DNA of 6,995 nt from DATDCV01 sp036524155 (GCA_036524155.1 DATDCV010000168.1:1-6995); one strand, 5' to 3'; positions 1 to 6,200 are shown, counted from the stretch's first letter. A program made the numbers and translations. Notes: generated by a model not told the origin, from the sequence alone.

Positions 1-1110
1 GACGGCGCCGGCGAGAGCGGGAGTGCCGAGGACCGCGGCGGCGGCGGTTGCGTCGTAGACTCTGCTGGCGGCGGTGATCCCGGTCACGGTCAAGGTGGCC
101 GGGGTGATGTCCGCCGAGGCGCTCGCCGTGGCTGAGGCCAGCGTGTAATTGGCGGCATCCGCGCCGGTAACGGCAACGTCGGAGACGCTTATCGGTTTAG
201 CCGGGGCGGCTGTTTTGTCGGAAAAGCTGGCGGTGTAAGTAAAACCGAGAACGTCTCCTTCGACGCGGTCATCGGCCAGCGACACCGTTGCGGCGGTGGT
301 GCCGTCATAGACTTTGTTCTGGCCAGTGGCGGTGACTGTCAGCGAACGCGGGGTGATATCCGCGTTGGTCGTGGGCGCCGTGAGGGTGTAGTGCGCGATG
401 TCCGCGCCCACCAGCACCAGGCCGGAGACCGTGACGGTCTTCTCGGTGCCAACGATCTTATCGGCGAAACTGCCGGCGGCGTTGTTGGTGTCCAGGCCCA
501 CGTCTTCGCCGCTCAGCACGCCGACCAGCACGGCGTTGGTGACAATCAACTCCGCGGTCGTGGTGCCATCATAGGCTTTGTCGAGGGCCTCGATCCCGGT
601 GACCGTCAGCAGGGCGGGAGTGATATCGGCAGTGGTGGCGGCGGTCGTGTTGGCGCCGGTGTAATTTCCGAGGTCCGCGCCGGTGACGGAGATGCCGGTC
701 ACCGTGACGGCCTTCGCAGTGCCCACTTCTTTGTCTGCGAACTCGGCCGAGGTGTAGGAGAGAGTCAGAGCGTCCGTGGAGGGACCGTCGTGAGAGAGGG
801 TTACCGTCGCCGCGGTGGTGCCATCGTAAGCCTTGTTGATGCCCGTAGCGCTAATTGTCAGGGCACGCGACGTGATGTCCGCCGAGGCTGTCAGGGTCGT
901 CGTCGACAACACATAGCCGGCCGCTGCCGCACCCGAGAGGGCAAGGCCTGTGATCGTAACGGGCTTGGCGGTGCCGATGTTCTTGTCCTCAAAATTGGCC
1001 ACTCCGCTTGTTCCCAGAGTGACGTCGTCGCCTGCGAGCGCGCCAGCGAGGGATCGGCCGGTGATTGGGGCCAAGGTCGTGCCATCATAGATCTTGTTTC
1101 CAACCGTGAC
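1..1110 (-). repeat. Tandem YDG-domain repeats inside the giant protein
   Basis: Five copies of the K-x-Y-D-G-T signature occur in the minus-strand frame. The lysine (Arg in the last copy) is residue 537, 624, 709, 797 and 881, giving unit lengths of 87, 85, 88 and 84 residues. Each unit carries a central 'F-x-D-K' segment, then 'K-x-V/I-x-V/I', then 'GA-x-x-x-x-Y', and ends in 'ADIT' before the next unit. The fifth copy reads RVYDAT instead of YDGT and runs off the window. Units differ enough that these are protein-level repeats rather than recent DNA duplications. Confidence 0.85.
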
Positions 1111-2703
1111 GGTCGGGACAACGATGACGGGCGCGACTGCAAAACTTTGGTCGACAAACGCGGGCGCGTAATAGCCATTTCCAGCCTGAGAAGCCCGAAT
1201 CGTCACCGGGCCGGCGCCGACGATTGTGGCGGTGGTTCCGGAGATTGTTACGGGGCCGTTCACCACGCTGAAGGTTATCGGGAGGCCGGAGTCGGCAGAA
1301 GCGGTGAGCTCGAACGGGAGATCTCCATACGTCTTATCCGCCAAAGCCCCAAACGACACGGTCTGAGTGAGTTGATTAACAGCAAGCGTTGCCGCGGTGC
1401 TGGTCGCCGAACCGCCGGGCCCTGTCACCACCACCACGTAACTGCCGATGTCGTTCGTGTTCACGTTGGCGATCGACAGGCTCGATGTGGTCGCACCGGC
1501 GATGGTTGAGCCGGTCCCCGTGGCGCCGTCCGTCAGGTTCTGACCGTCCTTTTGCCACTGGTAAGTTAGCGGCCCCGGTCCCGAAGCCGTTACTGAAAAC
1601 GTGGCGGTCTCGTTCGCATTGATAGTCAGTGAGGAGGGCGCGCTGACCGTTGGTGCCGGAGTGACCTTGTAGCCGGCGATGCCGTTGTTGATCACGAGGG
1701 AGAACAACATCAGGTCACCACCGACAACACCGAAAGCCCCAGAGGCCTGGCCGGTGGATTCGGTGTTAGCCGTGCTGTAGGAAGCCGTCGTCAGAAGTGT
1801 CGGCGCGGTTTGACTGGCAGCCGCGTTGTAAAGGTAAACCTTGCCGTTCGGAGGGGTGGTGGAGCCGGTGCGCTTCACCGCCGCCAGGTAGGAGTTGGGG
1901 GCATAGTAGGCCAGGGCTGCCACACTCGTGGAATCCGTGAGCGTCACACCCCCTAAATCAGTCGCCGTCCCCGCCGACGTGTCGATGCTCACGTATCTCC
2001 CCGTTTGGCCGCTGGTCTTGGACCAGAAGTTTCCCATCGCGCCACGAAATGCGAGGGCTATCCTATAGTTGTTCGCAACCCCGCTGCCGATGGTCACCTT
2101 GCCGCCCGTGAAGGTTGTGCCATCGGTCGTCTTCAGCAGGCCCACCGCGGTCTGGTCGGAGCCCACCAGAATCTGCGTCGAGGCTCCGGCACCTCTCACC
2201 GTAAGCGTGTCGCCCCAACGTCCAGTCGCGTTTCCGCTGATGTCGCCGGAATATACCAAGGTCGGTGCGGAACTCTCATCCGCCCAACGGTAGACTTTGA
2301 GGGGAAGCGTCCCTGATATGGGGGTGACCACGTTACAGCCGTAGATGGCGCCGTCTTCTGCGGCGCTGATCGCGCTCAGAGCAATCGTGCCACCACTGAT
2401 CCCGGTGATGCTCATCGTGGACAGCACCGTGCCATCGGACCCCCGGACGCGGTTGACCGACAGAGCGGGCGTCCCCCGCGAGACGTAGATCACGTTGCCC
2501 GAAATCGGATTAAACGTGAGCTGGCGAGTGTTGCCGTTGTTTTCGATATTTCCCGTGCCGGCAACGATTTTCCAGATTTCGGTCAGGGTGTCGGCCATGG
2601 CTGACGGCGCCTGGCAGCAACAGACCAGGGCGAGAGTGAGGATTGCGGAAGCCGTTGTGCCGCGGCAACAACGGGAGCGGATGGGAGAAGGTCCATTTTT
2701 CAT
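1..2703 (-). CDS. Giant exported repeat protein: signal peptide, DUF4623-like, Ig, MBG and YDG domains (3' end outside window)
   Basis: The frame is open for 901 codons from the ATG at 2703-2701 to base 1, so the C-terminus is missing. An in-frame TAA lies just upstream, which makes this the first available ATG; no clear Shine-Dalgarno is visible. Residues 1-37 form a signal peptide: Arg-rich start, hydrophobic stretch around 18-30, and an AMA cleavage motif before Asp38. Residues ~40-345 resemble DUF4623, with 'IYGCN', 'KVYRW', 'SAPTLVY' and 'RWGDTL' in the expected order. An Ig-like domain follows at ~350-443 (YQWQKDG with Trp383, 'GSYVVVV' around Tyr422, no disulphide cysteines). Next is an MBG domain of YGX type at ~445-523 ('ADKTYGD' at 455-461, 'IRASQAGN'). 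Then come at least five YDG domains. The protein is probably secreted or surface-attached; the anchor or sorting signal is not visible. Adhesion or a structural role is inference. Domain assignments come from motif recognition, not a profile search. Confidence 0.85.
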   Translation of the reverse strand, partial: MKNGPSPIRSRCCRGTTASAILTLALVCCCQAPSAMADTLTEIWKIVAGTGNIENNGNTRQLTFNPISGNVIYVSRGTPALSVNRVRGSDGTVLSTMSITGISGGTIALSAISAAEDGAIYGCNVVTPISGTLPLKVYRWADESSAPTLVYSGDISGNATGRWGDTLTVRGAGASTQILVGSDQTAVGLLKTTDGTTFTGGKVTIGSGVANNYRIALAFRGAMGNFWSKTSGQTGRYVSIDTSAGTATDLGGVTLTDSTSVAALAYYAPNSYLAAVKRTGSTTPPNGKVYLYNAAASQTAPTLLTTASYSTANTESTGQASGAFGVVGGDLMLFSLVINNGIAGYKVTPAPTVSAPSSLTINANETATFSVTASGPGPLTYQWQKDGQNLTDGATGTGSTIAGATTSSLSIANVNTNDIGSYVVVVTGPGGSATSTAATLAVNQLTQTVSFGALADKTYGDLPFELTASADSGLPITFSVVNGPVTISGTTATIVGAGPVTIRASQAGNGYYAPAFVDQSFAVAPVIVVPTVTVGNKIYDGTTLAPITGRSLAGALAGDDVTLGTSGVANFEDKNIGTAKPVTITGLALSGAAAAGYVLSTTTLTASADITSRALTISATGINKAYDGTTAATVTLSHDGPSTDALTLSYTSAEFADKEVGTAKAVTVTGISVTGADLGNYTGANTTAATTADITPALLTVTGIEALDKAYDGTTTAELIVTNAVLVGVLSGEDVGLDTNNAAGSFADKIVGTEKTVTVSGLVLVGADIAHYTLTAPTTNADITPRSLTVTATGQNKVYDGTTAATVSLADDRVEGDVLGFTYTASFSDKTAAPAKPISVSDVAVTGADAANYTLASATASASADITPATLTVTGITAASRVYDATAAAAVLGTPALAGAV

Positions 2704-2765
2704 AATTAGGCATTTTTACCATGGGCAGGCGGAAATTGGGCTACACATATTCATGTGATGACTGG

Positions 2766-2795
2766 GCGCAGAGACCACGGAGGAAAGAGAGAACC
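2766..2795. repeat. Purine-rich intergenic segment resembling a dispersed repeat
   Basis: Within the 152-bp gap between the two minus-strand genes there is a purine-rich stretch with the pattern GCGCAGAGACCACGGAGG followed by AAAGAGAGAAC. Segments built on 'GCAGAGACCACGGAGG' are familiar as scattered low-complexity repeats between genes of Verrucomicrobiota and Planctomycetota. Only one copy is in this window, so its repetitive nature is recalled rather than shown. No promoter for the giant-protein gene can be picked out confidently in this gap. Confidence 0.3.
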
Positions 2796-2831
2796 AAGTT
2801 GGGGGACAGACCGCCGCCAGGCAGTGCTAAT

Positions 2832-2854
2832 CGCCTGAGGAGTCAGGCGCCTGA
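2832..2854 (-). terminator. Hairpin just downstream of the TMTC-like gene (possible terminator, two alternative folds)
   Basis: CGCCTGA (2832-2838) pairs perfectly with TCAGGCG (2843-2849) around a GGAG loop, seven base pairs. The second arm is also the left half of a perfect 12-bp palindrome, TCAGGCGCCTGA (2843-2854), so two folds compete. The element starts two bases after the TAA of the minus-strand gene (2858-2856), which suits a 3' hairpin. There is no T-run after it in the direction of transcription, so it is not a canonical Rho-independent terminator. It could instead protect the 3' end or only attenuate transcription into the next gene. Confidence 0.4.
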
Positions 2855-2855
2855 A

Positions 2856-5027
2856 TTACTTCGGTGTCGCTCCCAGGGCGCGCAGTTGTCTTTCCGCCTC
2901 GACGTAATCGGGCTTGAGCCTGAGAGCCGCCTCGAAGTGCGTCCGGGCCTCCTCCCGTTTGCCTTGCCGGTTGAGTGCCATGCCGAGGTTGAACTGTGCT
3001 TCCGGGTTATTTGCCTTCAACCTGATCGCCTGGCTGTAATTCTGTACCGCCTCATCGAGCTTGCCCAATTGGGAGAGGACATTTCCCAGGTTATTATACG
3101 CTTGCGGGTCGTCGGGGTTCAGCCTGAGGCATTCGCGGTACTCTTTGATCGCGTCATCCCATTTCTGCTGGGCAGCGAGAGCGTTGCCCAGGTTGCTGTG
3201 GGCGCTTGCGTAATTAGGTCTGAGGCGGATGGCTTCGCGAAAATGCGGCAGCGCCTCGTCGAGCTTGCCTTTCATGGCGAGGGCGATGCCCAGGTTGTTG
3301 TGGGCGTCGGCATGGTCGGGTTTCTGCTCCAGCGCGATCCGGTAATGGGCGATGGCTTCGTCGATTTTGCCGAGCTCGGACAGGCCATTGCCGAGGTTAT
3401 TGTGGACCTCGACGTGCAGCGGTCGGACGCGAAGAGCAGCCTCGTAGTAGGGAATCGCTTCGGCGTGTCGCTGCTGCTGCGCGAGCGCGTGGCCCATGTT
3501 GTTGAGGGCGTCCTCGTAGTTCGGATTGTTCTCGATGGATTTGCGGTAGTTTTCGAGCGCCTCGGCTGGGCGGCCGTGATTCGCGAAGTAAAAACCAAGA
3601 TTGTTGTAGGCGAGGTAGTTTTTCGGCTCGACCTCGACGGCTCGCCGGAACAGGGTCTCGCTGTCCCGCCAGAATTCCGCCTGGCGCATGGTGAGCAAGC
3701 CGCAGGTGAAAAGTGACAGACACGCCGCGGACGCAAGCGCTTCCTTGCGCCAGGCCCAGCGCTGAGCCAGGTCCCACACCCCCCAGGCCACGATGATGAA
3801 GATCCCTATTAGCGGCACGTAGGTGTATCGATCGGCCATTGACTGGATGCCGACCTGGACCAGGCCGATCACCGGCACCAACATGCCAGCAAACCAGAGC
3901 CAGCCCACCGCGACATAACGGCGGGTCCGCGCCTGCCAAATGACCAGCGCAAAGATCGCCGCCAACAAAACGGCGGAGCCGATGACCTGCCAGATCGGCC
4001 AGTCGCCCGGATGAGGATACAAGACCGCCAGGTTTTCCGGCCACAGCATCTTCCACAGGTAGCGCACGTAAGAGACGATCGCATTACTCGACCGTTGTCC
4101 GATCGTCAGCGCGGTCGAGACCGCGCCGCCCTTGCGCTGGACGATGAACGTCGCCGCACTCGAAGCCACCGCCAGGGCAAAGAACGGCAACTTCTCGACG
4201 AACCGTCGCAGCCAAAATCCAAGGCCCGCTGTTGCTTGTGCGCCGTCGCCGGCACCCTGCGCGCGGTCGAGCGGCCAGTAATCCAGGAGCAACAACAGGA
4301 AGGGTACCGTTACGAGCATTGGCTTGCTGATCAGGCCGAGCGCAAAAGCAACGAGGCTGAGGGAGTACCAGACGCGTTGACGCGTTGAGGGGTTGAAGCG
4401 TTGAACCGGGGGAGCAGCGGCGCTCCGTCCTTGGATTTCGGGTTTCGGGGTTCGGAGTTCCGCGTAATGGCCGTAGGCCCAGAGGGTCAGCATGAAGAAA
4501 AGGCCGCTGAGGACATCCTTGCGCTCTGAAAGCCAGGCCACCGATTCGACATGCAGCGGGTGCAAAGCGAACAGGGCGGCGACCATCGCGCTGCGCCAAT
4601 GCGCGCCGGTCATTCGTCTCAGGACCAGGAACAGCAGCAGCGTGTTCGCGATGTGAATAGCGAGGTTCACCAGGTGCATCGCGCCGGGGTTCCGCCCGAA
4701 AAGCTGGTAGTCCAGCATGTGCGACAGCCAGGTCAGCGGGTGCCAGTTGCTCGCATGTCCGGTTGTGAACGCCCACGCCACATTTGCCCACGTGAGGCCG
4801 TTCTCGACGTGTGGGTTGGCGCTGACGTAGTCGCCATCGTCATAATCAACGAACCCGTGCCGTGCGACGATGCTGTAGGCCAGGAAAGTCGCCAGCGCCA
4901 GCAGCAGACAAACGACCCACGGACGACGCAGTCTGGCAGCGCCAAGTGCGTCGGACGGCCGCGGGACGGCGTTGGTCGTTGGCGATGGTGTTCGGCGTTT
5001 GGCCATCGAGTTGATGCCGGCTGGCAC
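2856..5027 (-). CDS. TMTC-like polytopic membrane protein with C-terminal TPR repeats (putative GT-C type glycosyltransferase)
   Basis: 723 residues, starting at GTG 5027-5025. A GGAGG (minus strand, 5038-5034) lies six bases upstream, which favours this start over the ATG at 5006 (residue 8). The N-terminal half is membrane-embedded, with about 10-11 hydrophobic helices between residues 36 and 446. The first outside loop has an acidic cluster, DYDDGD (61-66), followed by 'NWHPLTWLSHMLDYQLFG' and 'HPLHVESVAWLSERKDVLS' (156-174), signatures of bacterial TMTC-like proteins. The C-terminal half (470-707) is seven consecutive 34-residue TPRs with the A-x-NNLG and EA-x-x-x-Y/F pattern. Eukaryotic TMTC proteins are GT-C O-mannosyltransferases with luminal TPRs; transfer of that activity here is inference, and substrate and sugar donor are unknown. 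The loop at 190-218 carries an apparent repeat insertion. The giant exported protein encoded downstream is a conceivable substrate, with no direct evidence. Confidence 0.9.
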   Translation of the reverse strand: MPAGINSMAKRRTPSPTTNAVPRPSDALGAARLRRPWVVCLLLALATFLAYSIVARHGFVDYDDGDYVSANPHVENGLTWANVAWAFTTGHASNWHPLTWLSHMLDYQLFGRNPGAMHLVNLAIHIANTLLLFLVLRRMTGAHWRSAMVAALFALHPLHVESVAWLSERKDVLSGLFFMLTLWAYGHYAELRTPKPEIQGRSAAAPPVQRFNPSTRQRVWYSLSLVAFALGLISKPMLVTVPFLLLLLDYWPLDRAQGAGDGAQATAGLGFWLRRFVEKLPFFALAVASSAATFIVQRKGGAVSTALTIGQRSSNAIVSYVRYLWKMLWPENLAVLYPHPGDWPIWQVIGSAVLLAAIFALVIWQARTRRYVAVGWLWFAGMLVPVIGLVQVGIQSMADRYTYVPLIGIFIIVAWGVWDLAQRWAWRKEALASAACLSLFTCGLLTMRQAEFWRDSETLFRRAVEVEPKNYLAYNNLGFYFANHGRPAEALENYRKSIENNPNYEDALNNMGHALAQQQRHAEAIPYYEAALRVRPLHVEVHNNLGNGLSELGKIDEAIAHYRIALEQKPDHADAHNNLGIALAMKGKLDEALPHFREAIRLRPNYASAHSNLGNALAAQQKWDDAIKEYRECLRLNPDDPQAYNNLGNVLSQLGKLDEAVQNYSQAIRLKANNPEAQFNLGMALNRQGKREEARTHFEAALRLKPDYVEAERQLRALGATPK
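4374..4460 (-). repeat. Short tandem repeats inserted in frame in a loop of the TMTC-like gene
   Basis: Two microrepeat blocks lie inside the coding sequence. At 4374-4405 an 8-nt unit (plus strand GCGTTGAc/g/a, with one GGGTTGA variant) occurs four times. At 4437-4460 a 7-nt unit (TTCGGGT, TTCGGGG, TTCGGAG, TTCcgcg) occurs about 3.5 times. Between them is a GGAGC/GCTCC hairpin around 4411-4426. Together they encode residues 190-218 (rich in P, R, Q, S, A), a hydrophilic loop between two membrane helices. The reading frame is preserved. Family members usually have a short variable loop here, so this looks like expansion or insertion tolerated by the protein. That last point relies on memory of the family. 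Confidence 0.55.
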
Positions 5028-5030
5028 GGA

Positions 5031-5119
5031 GAACCTCCGAACCGGCAGCGATGGAAACTTAGCAAGGGTACGACAAGCAGTTCGAGCAAAAGTTCCGGGA
5101 CGTCGTCGACCTTTATGTA
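5031..5119 (+). pseudogene. Relic of an IS630-family transposase (frameshifted fragment)
   Basis: Plus-strand bases 5052-5066 read W-K-L-S-K. After skipping five bases (GGTAC, 5067-5071), 5072-5119 read DKQFEQKFRDVVDLYV. Joined, this matches the IS630-type transposase segment 'F-K-L-S-x-D-P-x-F-x-E-K-x-x-D-V-V-G-L-Y-L' that precedes the catalytic DEKSQ motif. Upstream codons from 5031 (EPPNRQR) could be the weakly conserved 'PHRxRT' part. Nothing resembling the following 'NPP...DEKSQ' part remains; the frame continues into unrelated sequence and the heptamer array. No terminal inverted repeats were found. The assignment is by motif memory and short, so it is moderately secure. Confidence 0.45.
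5034..5038 (-). promoter_or_regulatory. Shine-Dalgarno for the TMTC-like gene, deciding the GTG start
   Basis: On the minus strand the bases read GGAGG, followed by six bases and then GTG (5027-5025). No comparable site precedes the in-frame ATG at 5006. The same bases on the plus strand fall in or beside the transposase relic, so the leader of this gene appears built on old mobile-element DNA. Confidence 0.65.
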
Positions 5120-5163
5120 ATGAGGCGGGGGTTCAGACCATTTCTAACGCAAGCGGGGCAGAA

Positions 5164-5222
5164 GTTACAGGTTGCAGGTTGCAGGTTGCAGGTTACAGGT
5201 TGCAGGTTGCAGGTTGCAGGTT
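5164..5222. repeat. Heptanucleotide tandem array, eight copies with a 28-nt super-period
   Basis: Eight perfect-length heptamers lie head to tail (5164-5219), followed by a partial GTT. Unit order is GTTACAG, then GTTGCAG three times, then GTTACAG, then GTTGCAG three times. The array is therefore also two copies of a 28-nt unit, suggesting four heptamers were duplicated as a block. It lies between the transposase relic and the cassette-like region. Arrays of this type are known as STRR-like heptamer repeats in cyanobacteria and are common in other large bacterial genomes. No coding role is apparent. Confidence 0.95.
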
Positions 5223-5542
5223 CGCTCAGGCTTGACGTCACACTCAGCCCTTAACTCCCGCTAAAGGCTCCTGCTAATGCGGGAAGAGAACGCCAGGGAC
5301 TGCCGGGAACGGCTGCGTGCCGGTTGGTGGTCGTTCGGGTTCCATATCTCGGTCTTTTCCCGACGTTGCCAATAACTGTGTAAAGACAAAGTCTCTCGTG
5401 CGCGTCCCGCAGACACCCTCACAACTCTTGACGCGATAAGGTTAAGGAGTCATCGTGCTGACAAGCATCCAGCCGGATGCCTTCGATCTTTGTTTTTGGC
5501 CTGTGACTTTGTCCCAAACATACTGTTCAGCGAGGAAACACT
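5223..5542. other. Non-coding junction before the cassette-like genes
   Basis: No convincing gene is present in this 320-base gap. A 32-codon frame (ATG 5277 to TAA 5375) reads MREENARDCRERLRAGWW then SFGFHISVF. Its NARDCR and GFHI elements recall the tail of SUMF1/formylglycine-generating-enzyme proteins (RGGSW...NARNCRSAYR...GFR), and a GSC in another frame at 5266-5274 could be the decayed GGSW; this is a weak suggestion of a relic. GCATCC/GGATGC (5465-5470 with 5475-5480) forms a six-base-pair hairpin followed by a T-rich stretch. A weak promoter-like pair, TTGGCC (5496-5501) and CATACT (5519-5524) at 17-bp spacing, would start only just before the next gene's Shine-Dalgarno. No attC-like site was found here, so the left end of the first cassette cannot be placed. 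Confidence 0.4.
5465..5497 (+). terminator. Terminator-like hairpin upstream of the first cassette-like gene
   Basis: A perfect six-base-pair stem (GCATCC with GGATGC, four-base AGCC loop) is followed eight bases later by a T-rich tract (TCTTTGTTTTT). The distance to the T-tract is long for a classical intrinsic terminator. No intact plus-strand gene lies upstream to be terminated, so it may be a leftover. Confidence 0.25.
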
Positions 5543-5809
5543 ATGGCACTTAAGCTCTTCACGAAAGCCGACCTGGTTGCAGGCGCCATCTTTCTTGGTC
5601 TTTTTGGCCTTCTGCTCTTGGTGATGGCCGTTCTTGGCGACCAGTTTCTACTATCTCGCATCCGAGTTTCGGGGACGGTGCTTACGCCGGACCATCCAGA
5701 TTTCCCGCGCTACCTGAGTATTCTGAGATGGGCTGCGGGGCTTGCTGCGATCCTGTGCTGGATCTTCGGCTGGCTTTCATTCAGGTGTTCGAGGAGTATT
5801 GCCAACTAA
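5543..5809 (+). CDS. Small two-helix membrane protein, function unknown (first cassette-like gene)
   Basis: 88 residues from ATG 5543 to TAA 5809. A GAGG (5532-5535) sits seven bases before the ATG and supports this start. Two hydrophobic segments are visible, at about residues 11-32 (LVAGAIFLGLFGLLLLVMAV) and 61-80 (LRWAAGLAAILCWIFGWLSF). They are joined by a polar stretch containing 'TPDHPDFPRY', so both ends probably lie on the same side of the membrane. No known family is recognised. The stop codon lies seven bases before the first attC-like repeat, the usual layout of a gene cassette. Small hypothetical membrane proteins are frequent cassette cargo, so function cannot be inferred from the neighbours. 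Confidence 0.75.
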   Translation: MALKLFTKADLVAGAIFLGLFGLLLLVMAVLGDQFLLSRIRVSGTVLTPDHPDFPRYLSILRWAAGLAAILCWIFGWLSFRCSRSIAN

Positions 5810-5816
5810 TGTGGCC

Positions 5817-5907
5817 GCTGGACCAACCGGCTGCAGGCAGGGCCGGGATCGCGTCTGTTCATAATCGAACATCATTGTCCGGGGCTACCTGAGCCGGAGC
5901 GTGAAGC
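5817..5907 (+). other. Degenerate attC-like recombination site A (91 nt)
   Basis: The left arm GGCTGCAGGCAGGGCCGG (5829-5846) pairs with CCGGGGCTACCTGAGCC (5879-5895), with one extra base (G5833) and three mismatches. Outside each arm is a 5-nt spacer (5824-5828 and 5896-5900), then 7-nt ends GCTGGAC (5817-5823) and GTGAAGC (5901-5907), complementary at five of seven positions. The core GTT expected in R' is GTG here and AAC in R'' is GAC, so the site departs from the RYYYAAC/GTTRRRY consensus and may be inactive. The centre contains a small hairpin (TGTTC with GAACA, 5856-5871). The left arm with flanks shares 20 of 23 bases with that of site C (5827-5849 against 6736-6758), so the sites are related. 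Confidence 0.55.
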
Positions 5908-5960
5908 TCAGATCGCACAAAATGTGCGTCAGCGGTGTCTATACTTAAGCATACAAACCC

Positions 5961-6200
5961 ATGAAAGCATCCATCACTAGCAAGGGCGTTCTAAAGCTAG
6001 CCCTCTTTGTGCTTCTGTCGCTTTGGGCAGGATACGCTACTGGCTATCGTCACGGAGTGCGTGACGACCAGCGCGAGTGGTGGGCTTCCGTTCGGCTCGA
6101 CTCCCAAGGGAAACTTGTGTTCTTTGGTCCTCAGGCGAAATCTGAGTTCGATCCGTATTTTGTGCGGCAGAATCCCGTTCCAGAGAAACTCGACAGATGA
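5961..6200 (+). CDS. Small membrane-anchored protein, function unknown (second cassette gene)
   Basis: 79 residues from ATG 5961 to TGA 6200. The N-terminus is a signal-anchor: basic start (MKASITSKG) then a single hydrophobic helix at about residues 11-28. The remaining ~50 residues are polar, include 'RDDQREWW' and 'PYFVRQNPVPEKL', and have no cysteines. No signal-peptidase or lipobox motif is obvious. No family is recognised. There is no Shine-Dalgarno, but a TATACT (5940-5945) would start transcription just upstream of the ATG, suggesting a leaderless or near-leaderless message; no good -35 accompanies it. A hairpin CGCAC-AAAAT-GTGCG (5914-5928) lies between site A and the gene. The stop is 10 bases before site B. 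Confidence 0.7.
   Translation: MKASITSKGVLKLALFVLLSLWAGYATGYRHGVRDDQREWWASVRLDSQGKLVFFGPQAKSEFDPYFVRQNPVPEKLDR

Noticed and set aside
391..1509. Long plus-strand reading frame opposite the YDG region
   Set aside because: It is the complement of the continuous minus-strand frame that encodes recognisable Ig, MBG and YDG domains. Its own translation is Arg/Gly-rich with no domain.
2510..2722. Minus-strand 70-codon frame starting upstream of the giant-protein ATG
   Set aside because: It is out of frame with the signal peptide and DUF4623-like domain, has no family resemblance and ends inside the real gene.
2721..3716. 331-codon plus-strand frame opposite the TPR region
   Set aside because: Its apparent periodicity comes from the 102-bp TPR repeats on the other strand, and the minus-strand protein is clearly the real product.
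5164..5222. Heptamer array as a CRISPR array or origin iterons
   Set aside because: There are no spacers between units, the unit is too short for a CRISPR repeat, and no replication gene or AT-rich unwinding region is next to it.
5246..5453. CCTTAAC (about 5249) and GTTAAGG (about 5441) as the ends of a fourth attC site
   Set aside because: The ends are about 200 bp apart and the inner flanks do not form pairing L arms.
5428..5456. TTGACG (5428-5433) as a -35 box in the junction
   Set aside because: The hexamer 17 bases downstream (CATCGT) is a poor -10 match.
5454..5531. GTTCAGC at 5525-5531 as the R' of an attC just before the first cassette gene
   Set aside because: It breaks the GTTRRRY pattern and no complementary left arm with spacer could be found upstream.
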